Below, piece after piece: positions 1 to 8,357 of a stretch of DNA of 64,000 nucleotides. Under the pieces are notes generated by a model. It saw only the letters and a list, made by a program, of their open reading frames with translations. It was not told where the DNA came from and did not search any database. Every line of letters begins with the position of its first letter. The stretch's first letter is position 1. Origin of the DNA: Candidatus Poseidoniaceae archaeon (lineage in GTDB: Archaea; Thermoplasmatota; Poseidoniia; Poseidoniales; Poseidoniaceae); contig JAPKCS010000003.1 in the NCBI GenBank assembly GCA_028822845.1, positions 1-64,000 on the forward strand, written 5' to 3'. Both the position numbers and the translations under genes were made by a program.

Positions 1-623
1 CCGGTGTTGTTGCCGCCGGTGTTGTTCGCACCTTGACCGATCCACCAAGCAGACAAATCGGGTTCATATTCAACATCGAGCAGCAACGTATCGCTGACAG
101 AACCAGCATTTGTGACATCGATGGTGTAATTCTCAGTGGCCCCAGCATCCATCATGGCAAGCGAAGTGCCCATGGTGTCGAATCCAAGGAGGGGTGAATA
201 GGAGGGGGCGACGCTCACATAAACTGTGATCATCGAGGTAATGTTTTGATCTGGCTCGTTGACATGCACATCAAACGTGCCGCTGTCTGCAGGCACTGCA
301 TCAGTGGAAAGCTGGATCACAACTGTGGTGTTTTTGCTCCAAGTAGGGAAGACATTGGAAACGACATCTTCGCTGGCGCTGACGGTCCAAACCGTGGATA
401 AACCACCCGCATCGATGGTGATGTTGTATGATTCAATGGATGTGCCATTGTTTTCAATCGAGAGCGTCACGTTGGTTGAATCTCCTGCTTGGAGGACAAC
501 ATGATGCGTGTCGAGGTCAAGCAAAATAGCGCTGTGTGCTGATGCAGGCATTGCCAATGGGGCAAGGCTTGCCATGAGCAGGATGAAGACAAAGGCCACG
601 GCGCGAGGGGAGCGAGACGACAT
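1..623 (-). CDS. Secreted surface protein, N-terminal part (runs off the window)
   Basis: The reading frame opens at an ATG at 623-621 and is still open at base 1, giving about 207 residues of a longer protein. The start is followed by two arginines, a hydrophobic stretch (VAFVFILLMASLAPLAM) and a likely signal-peptidase site near the ASA motif at residues 29-31, so it should be exported. The mature part reads as beta-sandwich repeats of the CARDB/COG1470 kind, with phrases such as LSIENNGTSIESYNITI and IDVTNAGSVSDTLLL. The last visible residues form an Asn-Asn-Thr-Gly repeat rich in N-glycosylation sequons. No enzyme motif is visible. It lies downstream of metK on the same strand. The export call is firm; the function is unknown. 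Confidence 0.8.
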   Translation of the reverse strand, partial: MSSRSPRAVAFVFILLMASLAPLAMPASAHSAILLDLDTHHVVLQAGDSTNVTLSIENNGTSIESYNITIDAGGLSTVWTVSASEDVVSNVFPTWSKNTTVVIQLSTDAVPADSGTFDVHVNEPDQNITSMITVYVSVAPSYSPLLGFDTMGTSLAMMDAGATENYTIDVTNAGSVSDTLLLDVEYEPDLSAWWIGQGANNTGGNNT

Positions 624-665
624 AAGACCAAGTCAAGCCACCAATGCATACCACTTGAGTGAATC

Positions 666-686
666 GGCCCTACGGGCCGTCAAAAA
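666..686 (-). terminator. Possible terminator region after metK
   Basis: Downstream of the metK stop, on the minus strand, there is a run of five T (686-682) and then a short GC hairpin (GGCCC, 3-base loop, GGGCC at 678-666). Archaeal polymerase stops mainly on U runs, so the T run may matter more than the stem. Weak evidence. Confidence 0.3.
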
Positions 687-714
687 TCGCCTTTTGGGGG
701 CTAAAATGGGACCT

Positions 715-1953
715 TCACTTTCGGAGAAGATTCAACCGCTGATCATCGATGATTTCCCAAGGGAATGTTCCGTCAGCGCCCGGTGTGCGGCCGAAGTGGC
801 CACCGGCAGCTGTCACTGAGTAAATGGGACGCAGTAAGTTCAAATCACGAGCAATGGCACCAGGTCTGAAGTCAAAGGTCGACCGCACACGTTGTGTGAT
901 CTCTCGTTCTGGCAATGCTGATGTCCCAAAGGTCTCAACACGAACACTGACAGGTTCAGCAACGCCGATGACGTAAGCCAGTTGAATCTCACATCGTTCA
1001 GCGATCCCTGCTGCAACCACGTGCTTCGCCGCCCAGCGAGCAGCATATGCTGCCGAACGGTCGACTTTCGAGGGATCTTTGCCAGAGAAAGCGCCACCAC
1101 CGTGACGACCCATGCCTCCATAGGTGTCAACAATGATTTTTCTTCCGGTCAAGCCGGCGTCTGCGTATGGACCCCCTGGGTCTGCAAATCGGCCTGTGCC
1201 GTTGACGACAAGCGTGTAGTCCGAATCCAGCAACTCCGAAGGGATGACATGTTCGACCACATGCCGACGAATTTCGCTGCGAACATGGGCCAGTTCTTCC
1301 ACTTCAGAGCCACCATATAGGTCTTTGAGAGCCTTATCGTGTTGAATGGCGATGATCACGGTGTGAACCCTTGACACTGCATTGTTTTCGTCATATTCCA
1401 CCGTGACTTGGGATTTTCCATCCGGTCGAGCCCAGGGCAGAATGCCCTCTTCACGAACAGCGGTCAGACGACGAGTGAGCCGTTGTGAAAGTGCTGCTGC
1501 AAGAGGGAAATAGCGGCCTTTGAGGCTGTCAAATGCCTCGGTTTCCGTGCAGGCGTAGCCGAACATCATGCCTTGATCCCCCGCACCTTGCGAGAGCCCA
1601 TCCTTGTTCACGCCTTGAGCGATGTTGGAGGACTGGGTGGTGATGTGAACCTGAACTTCGGTCCACTTGGAGGAAGCCGCATCCATGCCAATTCCATGTG
1701 AATTATATCCCACTGCGAGGGCCGCTTTGCGGGCGACTGCTTCGAAATCTGGTGCGCTACCATTGAGGGAGACTTCACCTGCAAGTACAATCAATCCCAT
1801 CTCTTCTTTTCCCTTCACGCAGGTTTCAACCGCAACACGAGCGTTGGCATCAACCGCCAAACACGCATCGACAATGGCATCTGATATGGTATCACACAAT
1901 TTGTCAGGATGGCCGCAGGTCACGGATTCCGAAGAGAACAAGTCGCCAGTCAT
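715..1953 (-). CDS. metK: S-adenosylmethionine synthetase, bacterial type
   Basis: Makes S-adenosylmethionine from methionine and ATP in the cytoplasm. The 412-residue product has the bacterial MetK layout: the ATP-binding GHPDK at residues 14-18, the GAGDQGMMFGYA loop near residue 118, a GGAFSGKDPSKVDRSAAYAAR block near the middle of the second half, and the late AYVIGVAEPVSV strand. Length is normal for MetK (about 380-420). The start is placed at the ATG at 1953 because the protein begins there like family members and a TATA-like box lies 24-31 bases upstream, which fits a leaderless transcript; the frame could extend 18 codons further. Most archaea use a distinct archaeal MAT that aligns poorly with this form, so a bacterial-type MetK suggests replacement by transfer. 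Confidence 0.95.
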   Translation of the reverse strand: MTGDLFSSESVTCGHPDKLCDTISDAIVDACLAVDANARVAVETCVKGKEEMGLIVLAGEVSLNGSAPDFEAVARKAALAVGYNSHGIGMDAASSKWTEVQVHITTQSSNIAQGVNKDGLSQGAGDQGMMFGYACTETEAFDSLKGRYFPLAAALSQRLTRRLTAVREEGILPWARPDGKSQVTVEYDENNAVSRVHTVIIAIQHDKALKDLYGGSEVEELAHVRSEIRRHVVEHVIPSELLDSDYTLVVNGTGRFADPGGPYADAGLTGRKIIVDTYGGMGRHGGGAFSGKDPSKVDRSAAYAARWAAKHVVAAGIAERCEIQLAYVIGVAEPVSVRVETFGTSALPEREITQRVRSTFDFRPGAIARDLNLLRPIYSVTAAGGHFGRTPGADGTFPWEIIDDQRLNLLRK

Positions 1954-1976
1954 GCTTCGCCGCCTCAACCAGCGGT

Positions 1977-1984
1977 ATATTAAT
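1977..1984 (-). promoter_or_regulatory. TATA box of metK, leaderless spacing
   Basis: Minus-strand TTAATATA lies 24-31 bases upstream of the metK ATG. Archaeal transcription usually starts about 25 bases after the box centre, so the mRNA would start at or next to the start codon. No Shine-Dalgarno sequence is visible in front of this ATG. Confidence 0.55.
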
Positions 1985-2111
1985 GCAACGCCTATTCCAT
2001 ACCCCACTTATTCCTAAAGAGAATAAAAGATGAGTTTATGCCCCATTTGGCGCGAAGTATGCTTGTGGTTCGAACGAATGGTTGATGTCCTATACACGAC
2101 GCCGACGATGC

Positions 2112-3518
2112 ATGACCACTTGGGTTGCCACCGCATATCGAACACACACCTTGGGCCAAATTCAAGAGGAAGGGGCTGATTTAATCGGTCAAGTCGTCAC
2201 CGTCGCAGGATTCATGGAAGCCAACCGTGGCAAGGGCGCCATCTGCTTTGTTGACTTGCGTGACGGAACAGGCACGACTCAGATTTTCCTCAAGGGCGAC
2301 AACGTTGGCGATGAAGCACTTGACTTGGTCCAACGAATGACCCGTGAATCAACGCTCCAATTCACTGGGACAGTTTCACAAAAGCGTCCTCCGAAGGCCA
2401 AGGAAGGCGAACCAACACCCCCACCTGCCTACGAAGTTGTTGCTGCTTCCGTTGTCGTGATTGCTCGAGCTGAAGCCCCTCTTCCACTCGGCGTGACCGA
2501 CACTGTCCACGTGGCCCTCGACACACGACTTGACAATCGATTCCTCGATTTGCGCCGTGCTCATGTGAACGCTATGTTTCGCCTGCGTGGTAAGGTCCTT
2601 CAATACGGCCGTGAAGCTTTGATTTCGGAAGGATTTTTTGAAACCCACACGCCAAAGATCGTCGCTACCGCAACCGAAGGCGGTACAGACTTGTTTCCAA
2701 TGATGTACTTCGAAACTCCAGCGTTCTTGAACCAATCACCTCAGTTGTTCAAGCAACTGTGCATGTCTGGTGGATTGGAACGGGTGTTCGAAGTCGGACC
2801 CGCATTCCGTGCCGAGAAGCACGATACATACCGGCACCTCAACGAATTCATCTCGTTTGATATTGAAACATCATGGGCCAATGACGACGACGTAATGGGC
2901 GTACTTGAGCGAATGATCCACCACATCTGGAAGTCCGTTGCCAGCGATACGGCATGCGTTGCTCACATTGACACCATCAACAAATATCGCGCCAGTCAAG
3001 AAGAGGAGGCAATCGAAGTCATCGTTCCGGAATTGCCCTTCCCTCGACTCTCATACTGCGATGCTATTGCCACAATCAAAGCCAAAGGTGGTTCGATTGA
3101 ATGGGGCGATGACATCGATGCAGAAAATTCAGATTTGCTAGCCGAAGACCTGCCGCAATTCTACTTCCTTCCTCGCTGGCCAATGGAACTTAAGCCGTTT
3201 TACATCCACCATGTTGAAGGTGAAATGGGAAGCACTGGAAAGCAACTCAGCCGAGGATTTGACCTCAACTTTGGTCGCGATGAACTCACCTCTGGTGGGC
3301 AACGTGAACACCGCATCGATGTTCTTATCGAGAACCTTAAGGGCATGGATTTAGATCCAGAAGAATTTGAATTTTATGTGGCAGGTTTCCGCCATGGCGT
3401 CCCACCTCATGCAGGTTGGGGGCTTGGTGTTGAGCGAATCCTCATGAAACTTACAGGTGCCAAGAACGTCCGGGAAACAGTGTTGTTCCCACGTGACCGA
3501 CGCCGAGTGAGCCCCTGA
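2112..3518 (+). CDS. aspS: Aspartyl-tRNA synthetase, archaeal type
   Basis: Charges tRNA-Asp with aspartate. The 468-residue product has an N-terminal OB-fold anticodon-binding domain (about residues 10-115, [15 protein letters not shown] start) and a class II catalytic core. Motif 2 is [15 protein letters not shown] near residue 232, and motif 3 is [11 protein letters not shown] near residue 436. The short archaeal/eukaryotic layout without the bacterial GAD insertion is clear. The start at 2112 (MTTW) is preferred; an ATG at 2085 would add an Arg-rich leader. A TATACA at 2091-2096 lies too close for a leaderless start at 2112. Whether the enzyme also charges tRNA-Asn cannot be decided from the sequence alone. 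Divergent from metK. Confidence 0.95.
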   Translation: MTTWVATAYRTHTLGQIQEEGADLIGQVVTVAGFMEANRGKGAICFVDLRDGTGTTQIFLKGDNVGDEALDLVQRMTRESTLQFTGTVSQKRPPKAKEGEPTPPPAYEVVAASVVVIARAEAPLPLGVTDTVHVALDTRLDNRFLDLRRAHVNAMFRLRGKVLQYGREALISEGFFETHTPKIVATATEGGTDLFPMMYFETPAFLNQSPQLFKQLCMSGGLERVFEVGPAFRAEKHDTYRHLNEFISFDIETSWANDDDVMGVLERMIHHIWKSVASDTACVAHIDTINKYRASQEEEAIEVIVPELPFPRLSYCDAIATIKAKGGSIEWGDDIDAENSDLLAEDLPQFYFLPRWPMELKPFYIHHVEGEMGSTGKQLSRGFDLNFGRDELTSGGQREHRIDVLIENLKGMDLDPEEFEFYVAGFRHGVPPHAGWGLGVERILMKLTGAKNVRETVLFPRDRRRVSP

Positions 3519-3563
3519 TTTGAAAAGACGAGCCTTCAAGACCTCCTCCTCGATGGGCGGGAT

Positions 3564-4229
3564 ATGCACGAACTCATCTATTTCGACACACCAGGCTACG
3601 CCGAACCAATTCGCTTTTGCTTGGAAATTTCCCAAGTACCATGGAAGAACACAACCGTCGACTGGACTGGTTATCTTGCTCTCAAGAACAACGACGAATT
3701 ACCTTGGGGCTTCTTGCCGATCTTGAAAACCCCACAAGGTACACTGGCGGAATCAAGCGCTTTAGTGCGCTATGCAGCAGCCGTTGCAGGCCTTGAGCCT
3801 GAGGACCTCTTTGTCCGAGGAAAAGTGGATGAACTCATCGAACTGATGAATGGATGGCGTGCTGATTTCTCCCCGACCTTCTACATCGACGACCTCGATG
3901 AGAAAATCGCTGCCCGCAAAGCTCTGTTTGCTGAAGACGGGAAGGTCCATCTCGGACTTTTGGACCTCGAAAAAATCTACACGGCTTCAGCAACCGGCTG
4001 GCTCGCTGGCACTGAGGACATGACCCTAGCAGATGTCAAAGCCTTCATGGACATCTTTATGATGTTCTCAGGGCAGTTTGACGGCATCGATGCCACGATG
4101 TTACAACCTTACCCTGAGTTGCTCAAGTTCCATGATTTTGTGGCCAACGATGACCGGGTCAAAGCCTACTACGATTACGAAGACGAACTGCGTTGGGTGT
4201 TCAGACCCGGTGCATTCGCTACCAAGTAA
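3564..4229 (+). CDS. Glutathione S-transferase-like protein
   Basis: The 221-residue product has the two-domain GST fold. The N-terminal thioredoxin-like half carries LPWGFLPILKTPQGTLAES near residues 46-65, which holds the cis-proline and the Glu-Ser pair that grip the gamma-glutamyl part of glutathione. The helical C-terminal half has DMTLADVKAF near residue 153 and a sigma/mu-like ending with PELLKFHDFVANDDRVKAY. The N-terminal Tyr of sigma GSTs may be Tyr-6 (ELIYFD). GSTs are uncommon in archaea, and archaea generally lack glutathione, so the true thiol partner is unclear. The gene converges with a glutathione-peroxidase gene, leaving 2 bases between the stops, and the two may share a role in peroxide or electrophile defence. 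Confidence 0.85.
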   Translation: MHELIYFDTPGYAEPIRFCLEISQVPWKNTTVDWTGYLALKNNDELPWGFLPILKTPQGTLAESSALVRYAAAVAGLEPEDLFVRGKVDELIELMNGWRADFSPTFYIDDLDEKIAARKALFAEDGKVHLGLLDLEKIYTASATGWLAGTEDMTLADVKAFMDIFMMFSGQFDGIDATMLQPYPELLKFHDFVANDDRVKAYYDYEDELRWVFRPGAFATK

Positions 4230-4231
4230 GT

Positions 4232-4687
4232 TCAAACTAAGTCTTCAGGTTCGTCCTGTGAAGTGAAACGGGCAACATTGCCGGCGGCATCGATCACGAA
4301 CTTTGCAAAGTTCCAACGTACATCACCGGTGTAACCACTGGCATCAGACGATGTGGAAAGGCTCTGGAAAAGTGGAGCAGCCTCATCACCTTTGATGTCA
4401 ATTTTTGCCATTAGAGGAAAATTAACATTGAATTCGGATTCAGTGAATGCACAGATCTCTTCATGCGTGCCTGGTTCTTGAGCACCATATTGGTTGCATG
4501 GGAAGCCAACGACGGTCACGCCGTCTTGTGTCGAAAGGGTTTGCAAACCAGCGTACTGGCGAGTGAAACCACAAGCGCTTGCAACGTTTACAACGACCCA
4601 AGAAGAGGTGGTGTCATCACCAAGGTGTCGCAAGGTTGTTGCTTCGCCGTTCATGTTTAGAAATTCGATGTCAAGGGGATTGGTCAT
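4232..4687 (-). CDS. Glutathione/thioredoxin peroxidase family protein
   Basis: Reduces hydrogen peroxide or lipid hydroperoxides with thiol equivalents. At 151 residues it is the short cysteine (non-seleno) form. The catalytic tetrad can be read in full: Cys-39 in NVASACGF, Gln-70 in FPCNQYGAQEPG, and Trp-125 and Asn-126 in VRWNFAKF. Cys-64 and Cys-79 are candidates for a resolving cysteine, so thioredoxin rather than glutathione may be the donor; that is inference. There is no signal peptide, so it acts in the cytoplasm. It converges with the GST gene and is divergent from the following hydrolase. Confidence 0.93.
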   Translation of the reverse strand: MTNPLDIEFLNMNGEATTLRHLGDDTTSSWVVVNVASACGFTRQYAGLQTLSTQDGVTVVGFPCNQYGAQEPGTHEEICAFTESEFNVNFPLMAKIDIKGDEAAPLFQSLSTSSDASGYTGDVRWNFAKFVIDAAGNVARFTSQDEPEDLV

Positions 4688-4769
4688 GGTGTAACGCAGA
4701 TGTGCGCCTCACTTGAACTCTTGCCGGTTTGAGGCAAGGGTGATAGGCAGGGGGCGGTCAAAGCCACTC

Positions 4770-5516
4770 ATGGGCGTCGACCGAATGCAATGGGGAGCCG
4801 AGGCTTGGCAATTTGCAGACCTTCACATGCCTGACGATCCATCTCCGTTCAAGAACGCTGTAGGGACACCATGCGTGATGCTCATCCATGGAGGATTCTG
4901 GAAGACAGAGTGGACGAGCGAGTTAATGCGACCCATTGCTGATGATTTAGCCGAAGCTGGAATCGCGGCTTGGAACATCGAGTTCAAACGATGGAGCGAA
5001 GACGATGAAGGGGTATGGATGGACACACTTTCTGATGTGCTTCGCGCATGGGGTCAACTGGCTCTGCTCCCTGGCATCGACGTCAGACGTTCAATGATCA
5101 TGGGCCATTCTGCTGGAGGCCAACTGGCACTGATGTTGGCTGCTAAGGCCGACCGGCGCCCATTGCTAACCATCGCTCAAGCCCCTATCACAGATTTGAT
5201 CGGCGCAGATCGGGCCAACCTTTCTGATGATGGGGATGCAGTACGAAAGTGGATCGGATCGACACCTGAAGAGTCACCTGAATTGTGGCGTCAATTGAAT
5301 CCAGTGGACCACCCCGCTGACGCGGCCATCCTCCTCGTTCATGGTGAACAGGATGTGGATGTGCCAAAGGAACAATCCGAAACCTATGCGCGAGTCATGA
5401 AAGCCAAGGGCGTTGAAGTTCAGAAACTATGGCTTCCCGGCGACCACTATTCCATCATTGATGTGGCCAGCGATGATTGGCTGGTTCAATTGAACGCCAT
5501 TCAGGATTGGCTTTGA
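4770..5516 (+). CDS. Alpha/beta hydrolase, kynurenine-formamidase-like
   Basis: A 248-residue cytoplasmic hydrolase. HGGFWKTEW near residue 48 is the oxyanion-hole motif of the HGG(F/W) group that includes arylformamidases and carboxylesterases. GHSAGGQLAL near residue 110 holds the nucleophilic Ser, HGEQDVDVP near residue 190 the acid Asp, and GDHYSIID near residue 226 the catalytic His, so the triad looks intact. The start is set at the ATG at 4770; a TTG at 4713 would add 19 poorly conserved residues. Substrate is not fixed by sequence. The likeness to kynurenine formamidase is of interest because aminomuconate-pathway genes lie 6-11 kb further on, but a link is only a guess. Confidence 0.8.
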   Translation: MGVDRMQWGAEAWQFADLHMPDDPSPFKNAVGTPCVMLIHGGFWKTEWTSELMRPIADDLAEAGIAAWNIEFKRWSEDDEGVWMDTLSDVLRAWGQLALLPGIDVRRSMIMGHSAGGQLALMLAAKADRRPLLTIAQAPITDLIGADRANLSDDGDAVRKWIGSTPEESPELWRQLNPVDHPADAAILLVHGEQDVDVPKEQSETYARVMKAKGVEVQKLWLPGDHYSIIDVASDDWLVQLNAIQDWL

Positions 5517-5560
5517 ACGGCCATCCCAAGACCTATGACGAAGCACCCACTGCGGTTGGT

Positions 5561-6376
5561 ATGGACCTGCTCGGAGATGACTTCCCCTACGCCGCAACGG
5601 CACTTCAAGGAAAGCACGCATTGGTATGCGGTGCGAGCAAAGGTATTGGTGAAGCAACTGCTAAAATGATGGCAAAGGCCGGAGCAAACGTCACCGTGTG
5701 CGCTCGCAGCACCGAGGCACTGACTGCTTTGTGCGCCGAACTTTCTGAACTTGGCCCGGGTGAGCACACGAGCTTGACCCTTGACCTCGAAGACAGCGAT
5801 GCAATCGTCGCGGCAATTCCAGCCCTCCTCGAACAACGAGGTCCGGTTCATATCTTGATCAACAACGCAGCAGGCCCCCCCGGAGGTCCATTGCTTTCGA
5901 ACACCCTCGATGAATTTGAAGCACCCTTCAAACGCCACCTCTATGCAGCTCACACATTGACTCAACTCCTCGCACCTGGTATGGAAGAAGTGGGCTATGG
6001 ACGCATCATCCAAATCATCTCGACCTCGGTAAAAGAACCAATTCCAAACATTGGCTTGTCAAACACTCTTCGTGGTGCTATGGCTTCATGGGCCAAGACC
6101 CTGTCCCGTGAATTGGCACCGTGCATCACCATCAACAACGTGCTCCCTGGATTCACCAACACGGGCCGGCTCGGTTCGTTAGCGGCATCGATTCAAGAAC
6201 GAACTGGAAAGTCCCTGGATGAGGTCCAATCTGCTTGGTTGAGTCAAGTTCCCATCGAACGCTTGATCGATCCCTTGGAAACAGCATCCGCCATTTCCTT
6301 TTTGGCACTGCCAGCATCAGGTGGCATCCGAGGAGTCAGCCTTGCAGTTGACGGTGGACGGCTCCGAAGCATCTGA
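5561..6376 (+). CDS. Short-chain dehydrogenase/reductase with altered catalytic site
   Basis: A 271-residue Rossmann-fold SDR. The cofactor motif GASKGIGEA is near residue 23, NNAAGPPGG near residue 105 matches the classical NNAG, and the protein ends with the usual ASGGIRGVSLAVDGGR block. The catalytic Ser is probably in STSVK near residue 150, but the classical Tyr-x-x-x-Lys is missing: the aligned stretch is GLSNTLRGAM, so Tyr appears as Ser (or Leu) and Lys as Arg. An SDR subgroup with this change is known to me, but its reaction is not settled, so oxidoreductase activity is not assured. The ATG at 5561 is chosen over upstream TTG codons that overlap the hydrolase gene. Likely co-transcribed with that hydrolase. 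Confidence 0.85.
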   Translation: MDLLGDDFPYAATALQGKHALVCGASKGIGEATAKMMAKAGANVTVCARSTEALTALCAELSELGPGEHTSLTLDLEDSDAIVAAIPALLEQRGPVHILINNAAGPPGGPLLSNTLDEFEAPFKRHLYAAHTLTQLLAPGMEEVGYGRIIQIISTSVKEPIPNIGLSNTLRGAMASWAKTLSRELAPCITINNVLPGFTNTGRLGSLAASIQERTGKSLDEVQSAWLSQVPIERLIDPLETASAISFLALPASGGIRGVSLAVDGGRLRSI

Positions 6377-7354
6377 TCATCGGCGTATGTCAAACCACAC
6401 CGGGTAGTGATCCGAAACATTGCTGTCGTTGAACACTTCATCGATGCCCCAAACGCCCGTAAGACGACCGCTAAGATCGCCGTTGGTTAGAATCCGGTCA
6501 TAGGCACATGAACTCTGAGAGACGGTGGTGTCGGCATCGTTGCCGACCAGCCAAGTGTAATTTCCACCGGCTAATGCAGAGTTGGCAAGGTCTTGTTCAG
6601 AAGCATAGGTGCAGTCAGCGTTGAAGTCACCTAGCAAAACCAGATCTTCTTCATCCGGGTGTTCAGCAAGGTAGGTTGTGGCAACCTCATTCATGGCGTT
6701 GATTTCCTCCATTGCCGCTGCAGGCTTGGTGTGAACAGTGATGAGGCTCAAATCGAACGATGTCGGCTGACCAGTGGCGTTCAGCAAAGCGAACCTGGCT
6801 TGGAATGGCTCACGCTGGAAAAGGTCGTTTTCGCTGTCGTTGAACAACGAACCGTTGCCAATTGGTTCAAACACCGTGGTGTTGTAATAGAAAGCGTACT
6901 GCTCTTGTGATGATCGATCGTCTTCTTGCTGACCTGAACGAGGGCTAAGCACCATGGCCCATTCGACTTCACTTTCATTGTTGATGGCGTCGAGGAAATC
7001 ATACGGGACGGTTTGATCGATGTCCTTGATCTCTTGAATGGCAACGAGATCGTAGCGCAAAACAGTGTCGACCAGCACCGAAATGACCTCAGGTTTACCC
7101 ATTTTGGTTTCTCCGAACACCTTGATGTTGAAGGTTGCAATTCGTGCCACTTCGGAACGATTCAACTCAGGAGAGCGGGCATCATCCTCACCCGATGAGG
7201 TGGAATTCATGCTGGTGTTCTCAATTTCGATTGGAACAGCAACATAGACGACTTGAGCATCATCATCGGTGAGCATGATTTGGAGAGCAAGCGGTGCAAG
7301 GATCAAAATCGCTGCAAAACTGAGCCCTTGCAAGTAGCCATCGTACTTACCCAT
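6377..7354 (-). CDS. Secreted DNase I-fold (EEP family) nuclease or phosphatase
   Basis: A 325-residue protein starting with MGKYDGYLQ and a hydrophobic segment (LSFAAILILAPLALQIML), so it is exported or membrane-anchored. The rest is an endonuclease/exonuclease/phosphatase domain: ATFNIKVFG near residue 73, the metal-binding Glu in VAIQEIKD near residue 105, VHTKP with its His in the middle, GDFNADCTY near residue 232, and the terminal SDHYPVWFDI with the catalytic Asp-His. All the usual active-site residues are present. A surface DNase that frees phosphorus and nucleosides would suit a marine heterotroph, but the substrate is inferred. Earlier ATGs at 7390 and 7462 are possible. It converges with the SDR gene with no base between. 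Confidence 0.88.
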   Translation of the reverse strand: MGKYDGYLQGLSFAAILILAPLALQIMLTDDDAQVVYVAVPIEIENTSMNSTSSGEDDARSPELNRSEVARIATFNIKVFGETKMGKPEVISVLVDTVLRYDLVAIQEIKDIDQTVPYDFLDAINNESEVEWAMVLSPRSGQQEDDRSSQEQYAFYYNTTVFEPIGNGSLFNDSENDLFQREPFQARFALLNATGQPTSFDLSLITVHTKPAAAMEEINAMNEVATTYLAEHPDEEDLVLLGDFNADCTYASEQDLANSALAGGNYTWLVGNDADTTVSQSSCAYDRILTNGDLSGRLTGVWGIDEVFNDSNVSDHYPVWFDIRR

Positions 7355-7443
7355 AGCAAGGGCTAACGCCCCGTGCGTATGAAGGTTCATCGAAAGGAGA
7401 AGCGGAGAGATATGTTCTTGACGCGGAGGACCCGCCGTCGAAC

Positions 7444-8280
7444 ATGGACGGCGAGGTAACACCTGACCAAGCCCGGCGGATTTTGGACATGCTCACCGCC
7501 GGTGGGGCGATGGAAGACATCAACACGTCGCTCGCCCTTCGACTCATTCCTCTCGCGGTCGAATTGGAAGATCAAACGCTTGCTGACCGCTTGCTCGAGC
7601 ATGCAAAAACCAATGCGACCGACAGCGTCGAGGAAGGTTGGGCTGCGTTTGAACAGCTCAAAATGGAAGATGCGACAATCGATGCATTATCGGAACTCTC
7701 CGCCCAAGCAGAAACGATTGAATCGGGTGAAGCACTGGCCGCTGCAGTTTCCCATCATGTGGCATTGATTCACATGGCGAACGAATCCTTTGAGGAAGCA
7801 CAGATGTTTGCCAACCGTTCGCTGCGTCTGCGAGAAATGGTCAAGGACAACAACGGTCTTGTGTATGGCTTGGCTTTGGTCGAGGCTCTTGCTAAGAAGC
7901 AGCACAATCACGAGACTGCGCTGGTTCACGGATCAAGGCGGATTGAATTGCTGATCGATTTGAAAGACGATGAAGGTCAGATGGAAGCCATGGCGGACAT
8001 GGGCCACAGTCAAGCAACGCTCGGCCAGTTTGATGCCGCCAAAGATTTGTACGGACAATCCCTCGAGTTGGCAGTCGTTCTGGAAGATCTCTCCGGCCAA
8101 CTCGTGGCTCGTTGGGGGCTGGCAGACATAGCAGAAATAGAAGAAGACTATGAAACTGCAATGCTCCAACTTTCAGATTGCCTTCACGCCTTCATCAACG
8201 CTGGTCTACCAACGCCCATCGCCGTGCGTGAACGAATTGAAGCCCTTACGAGTTTCAAGCCCCCGGCCAAGAAAGAGTGA
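7444..8280 (+). CDS. TPR-repeat protein of unknown role
   Basis: A 278-residue soluble, acidic, almost all-helical protein. From about residue 90 it shows degenerate tetratricopeptide repeats of about 40 residues, for example ESFEEAQMFANRSLRLREM, NHETALVHGSRRIELLIDL, GQFDAAKDLYGQSLELAVV and EDYETAMLQLSDCLHAFI. TPRs of this kind build protein-binding superhelices; no enzymatic motif is visible and there is no signal peptide. Divergent from the secreted EEP enzyme and upstream of the flavin-dependent oxidoreductase. The function cannot be assigned. Confidence 0.8.
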   Translation: MDGEVTPDQARRILDMLTAGGAMEDINTSLALRLIPLAVELEDQTLADRLLEHAKTNATDSVEEGWAAFEQLKMEDATIDALSELSAQAETIESGEALAAAVSHHVALIHMANESFEEAQMFANRSLRLREMVKDNNGLVYGLALVEALAKKQHNHETALVHGSRRIELLIDLKDDEGQMEAMADMGHSQATLGQFDAAKDLYGQSLELAVVLEDLSGQLVARWGLADIAEIEEDYETAMLQLSDCLHAFINAGLPTPIAVRERIEALTSFKPPAKKE

Positions 8281-8357
8281 AACTTTGACCCCTTGGTTCA
8301 AGCAATTTCGCCACACTCGTTATGATGTGGCTTCGACTGGAAGGACTGGTGCCACCT

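Noticed and set aside
1-32. Short tandem repeat CCGGTGTTGTT at the window edge
   Set aside because: It only encodes the Asn-Asn-Thr-Gly linker of the partial secreted protein; two copies are too few to call a repeat element.
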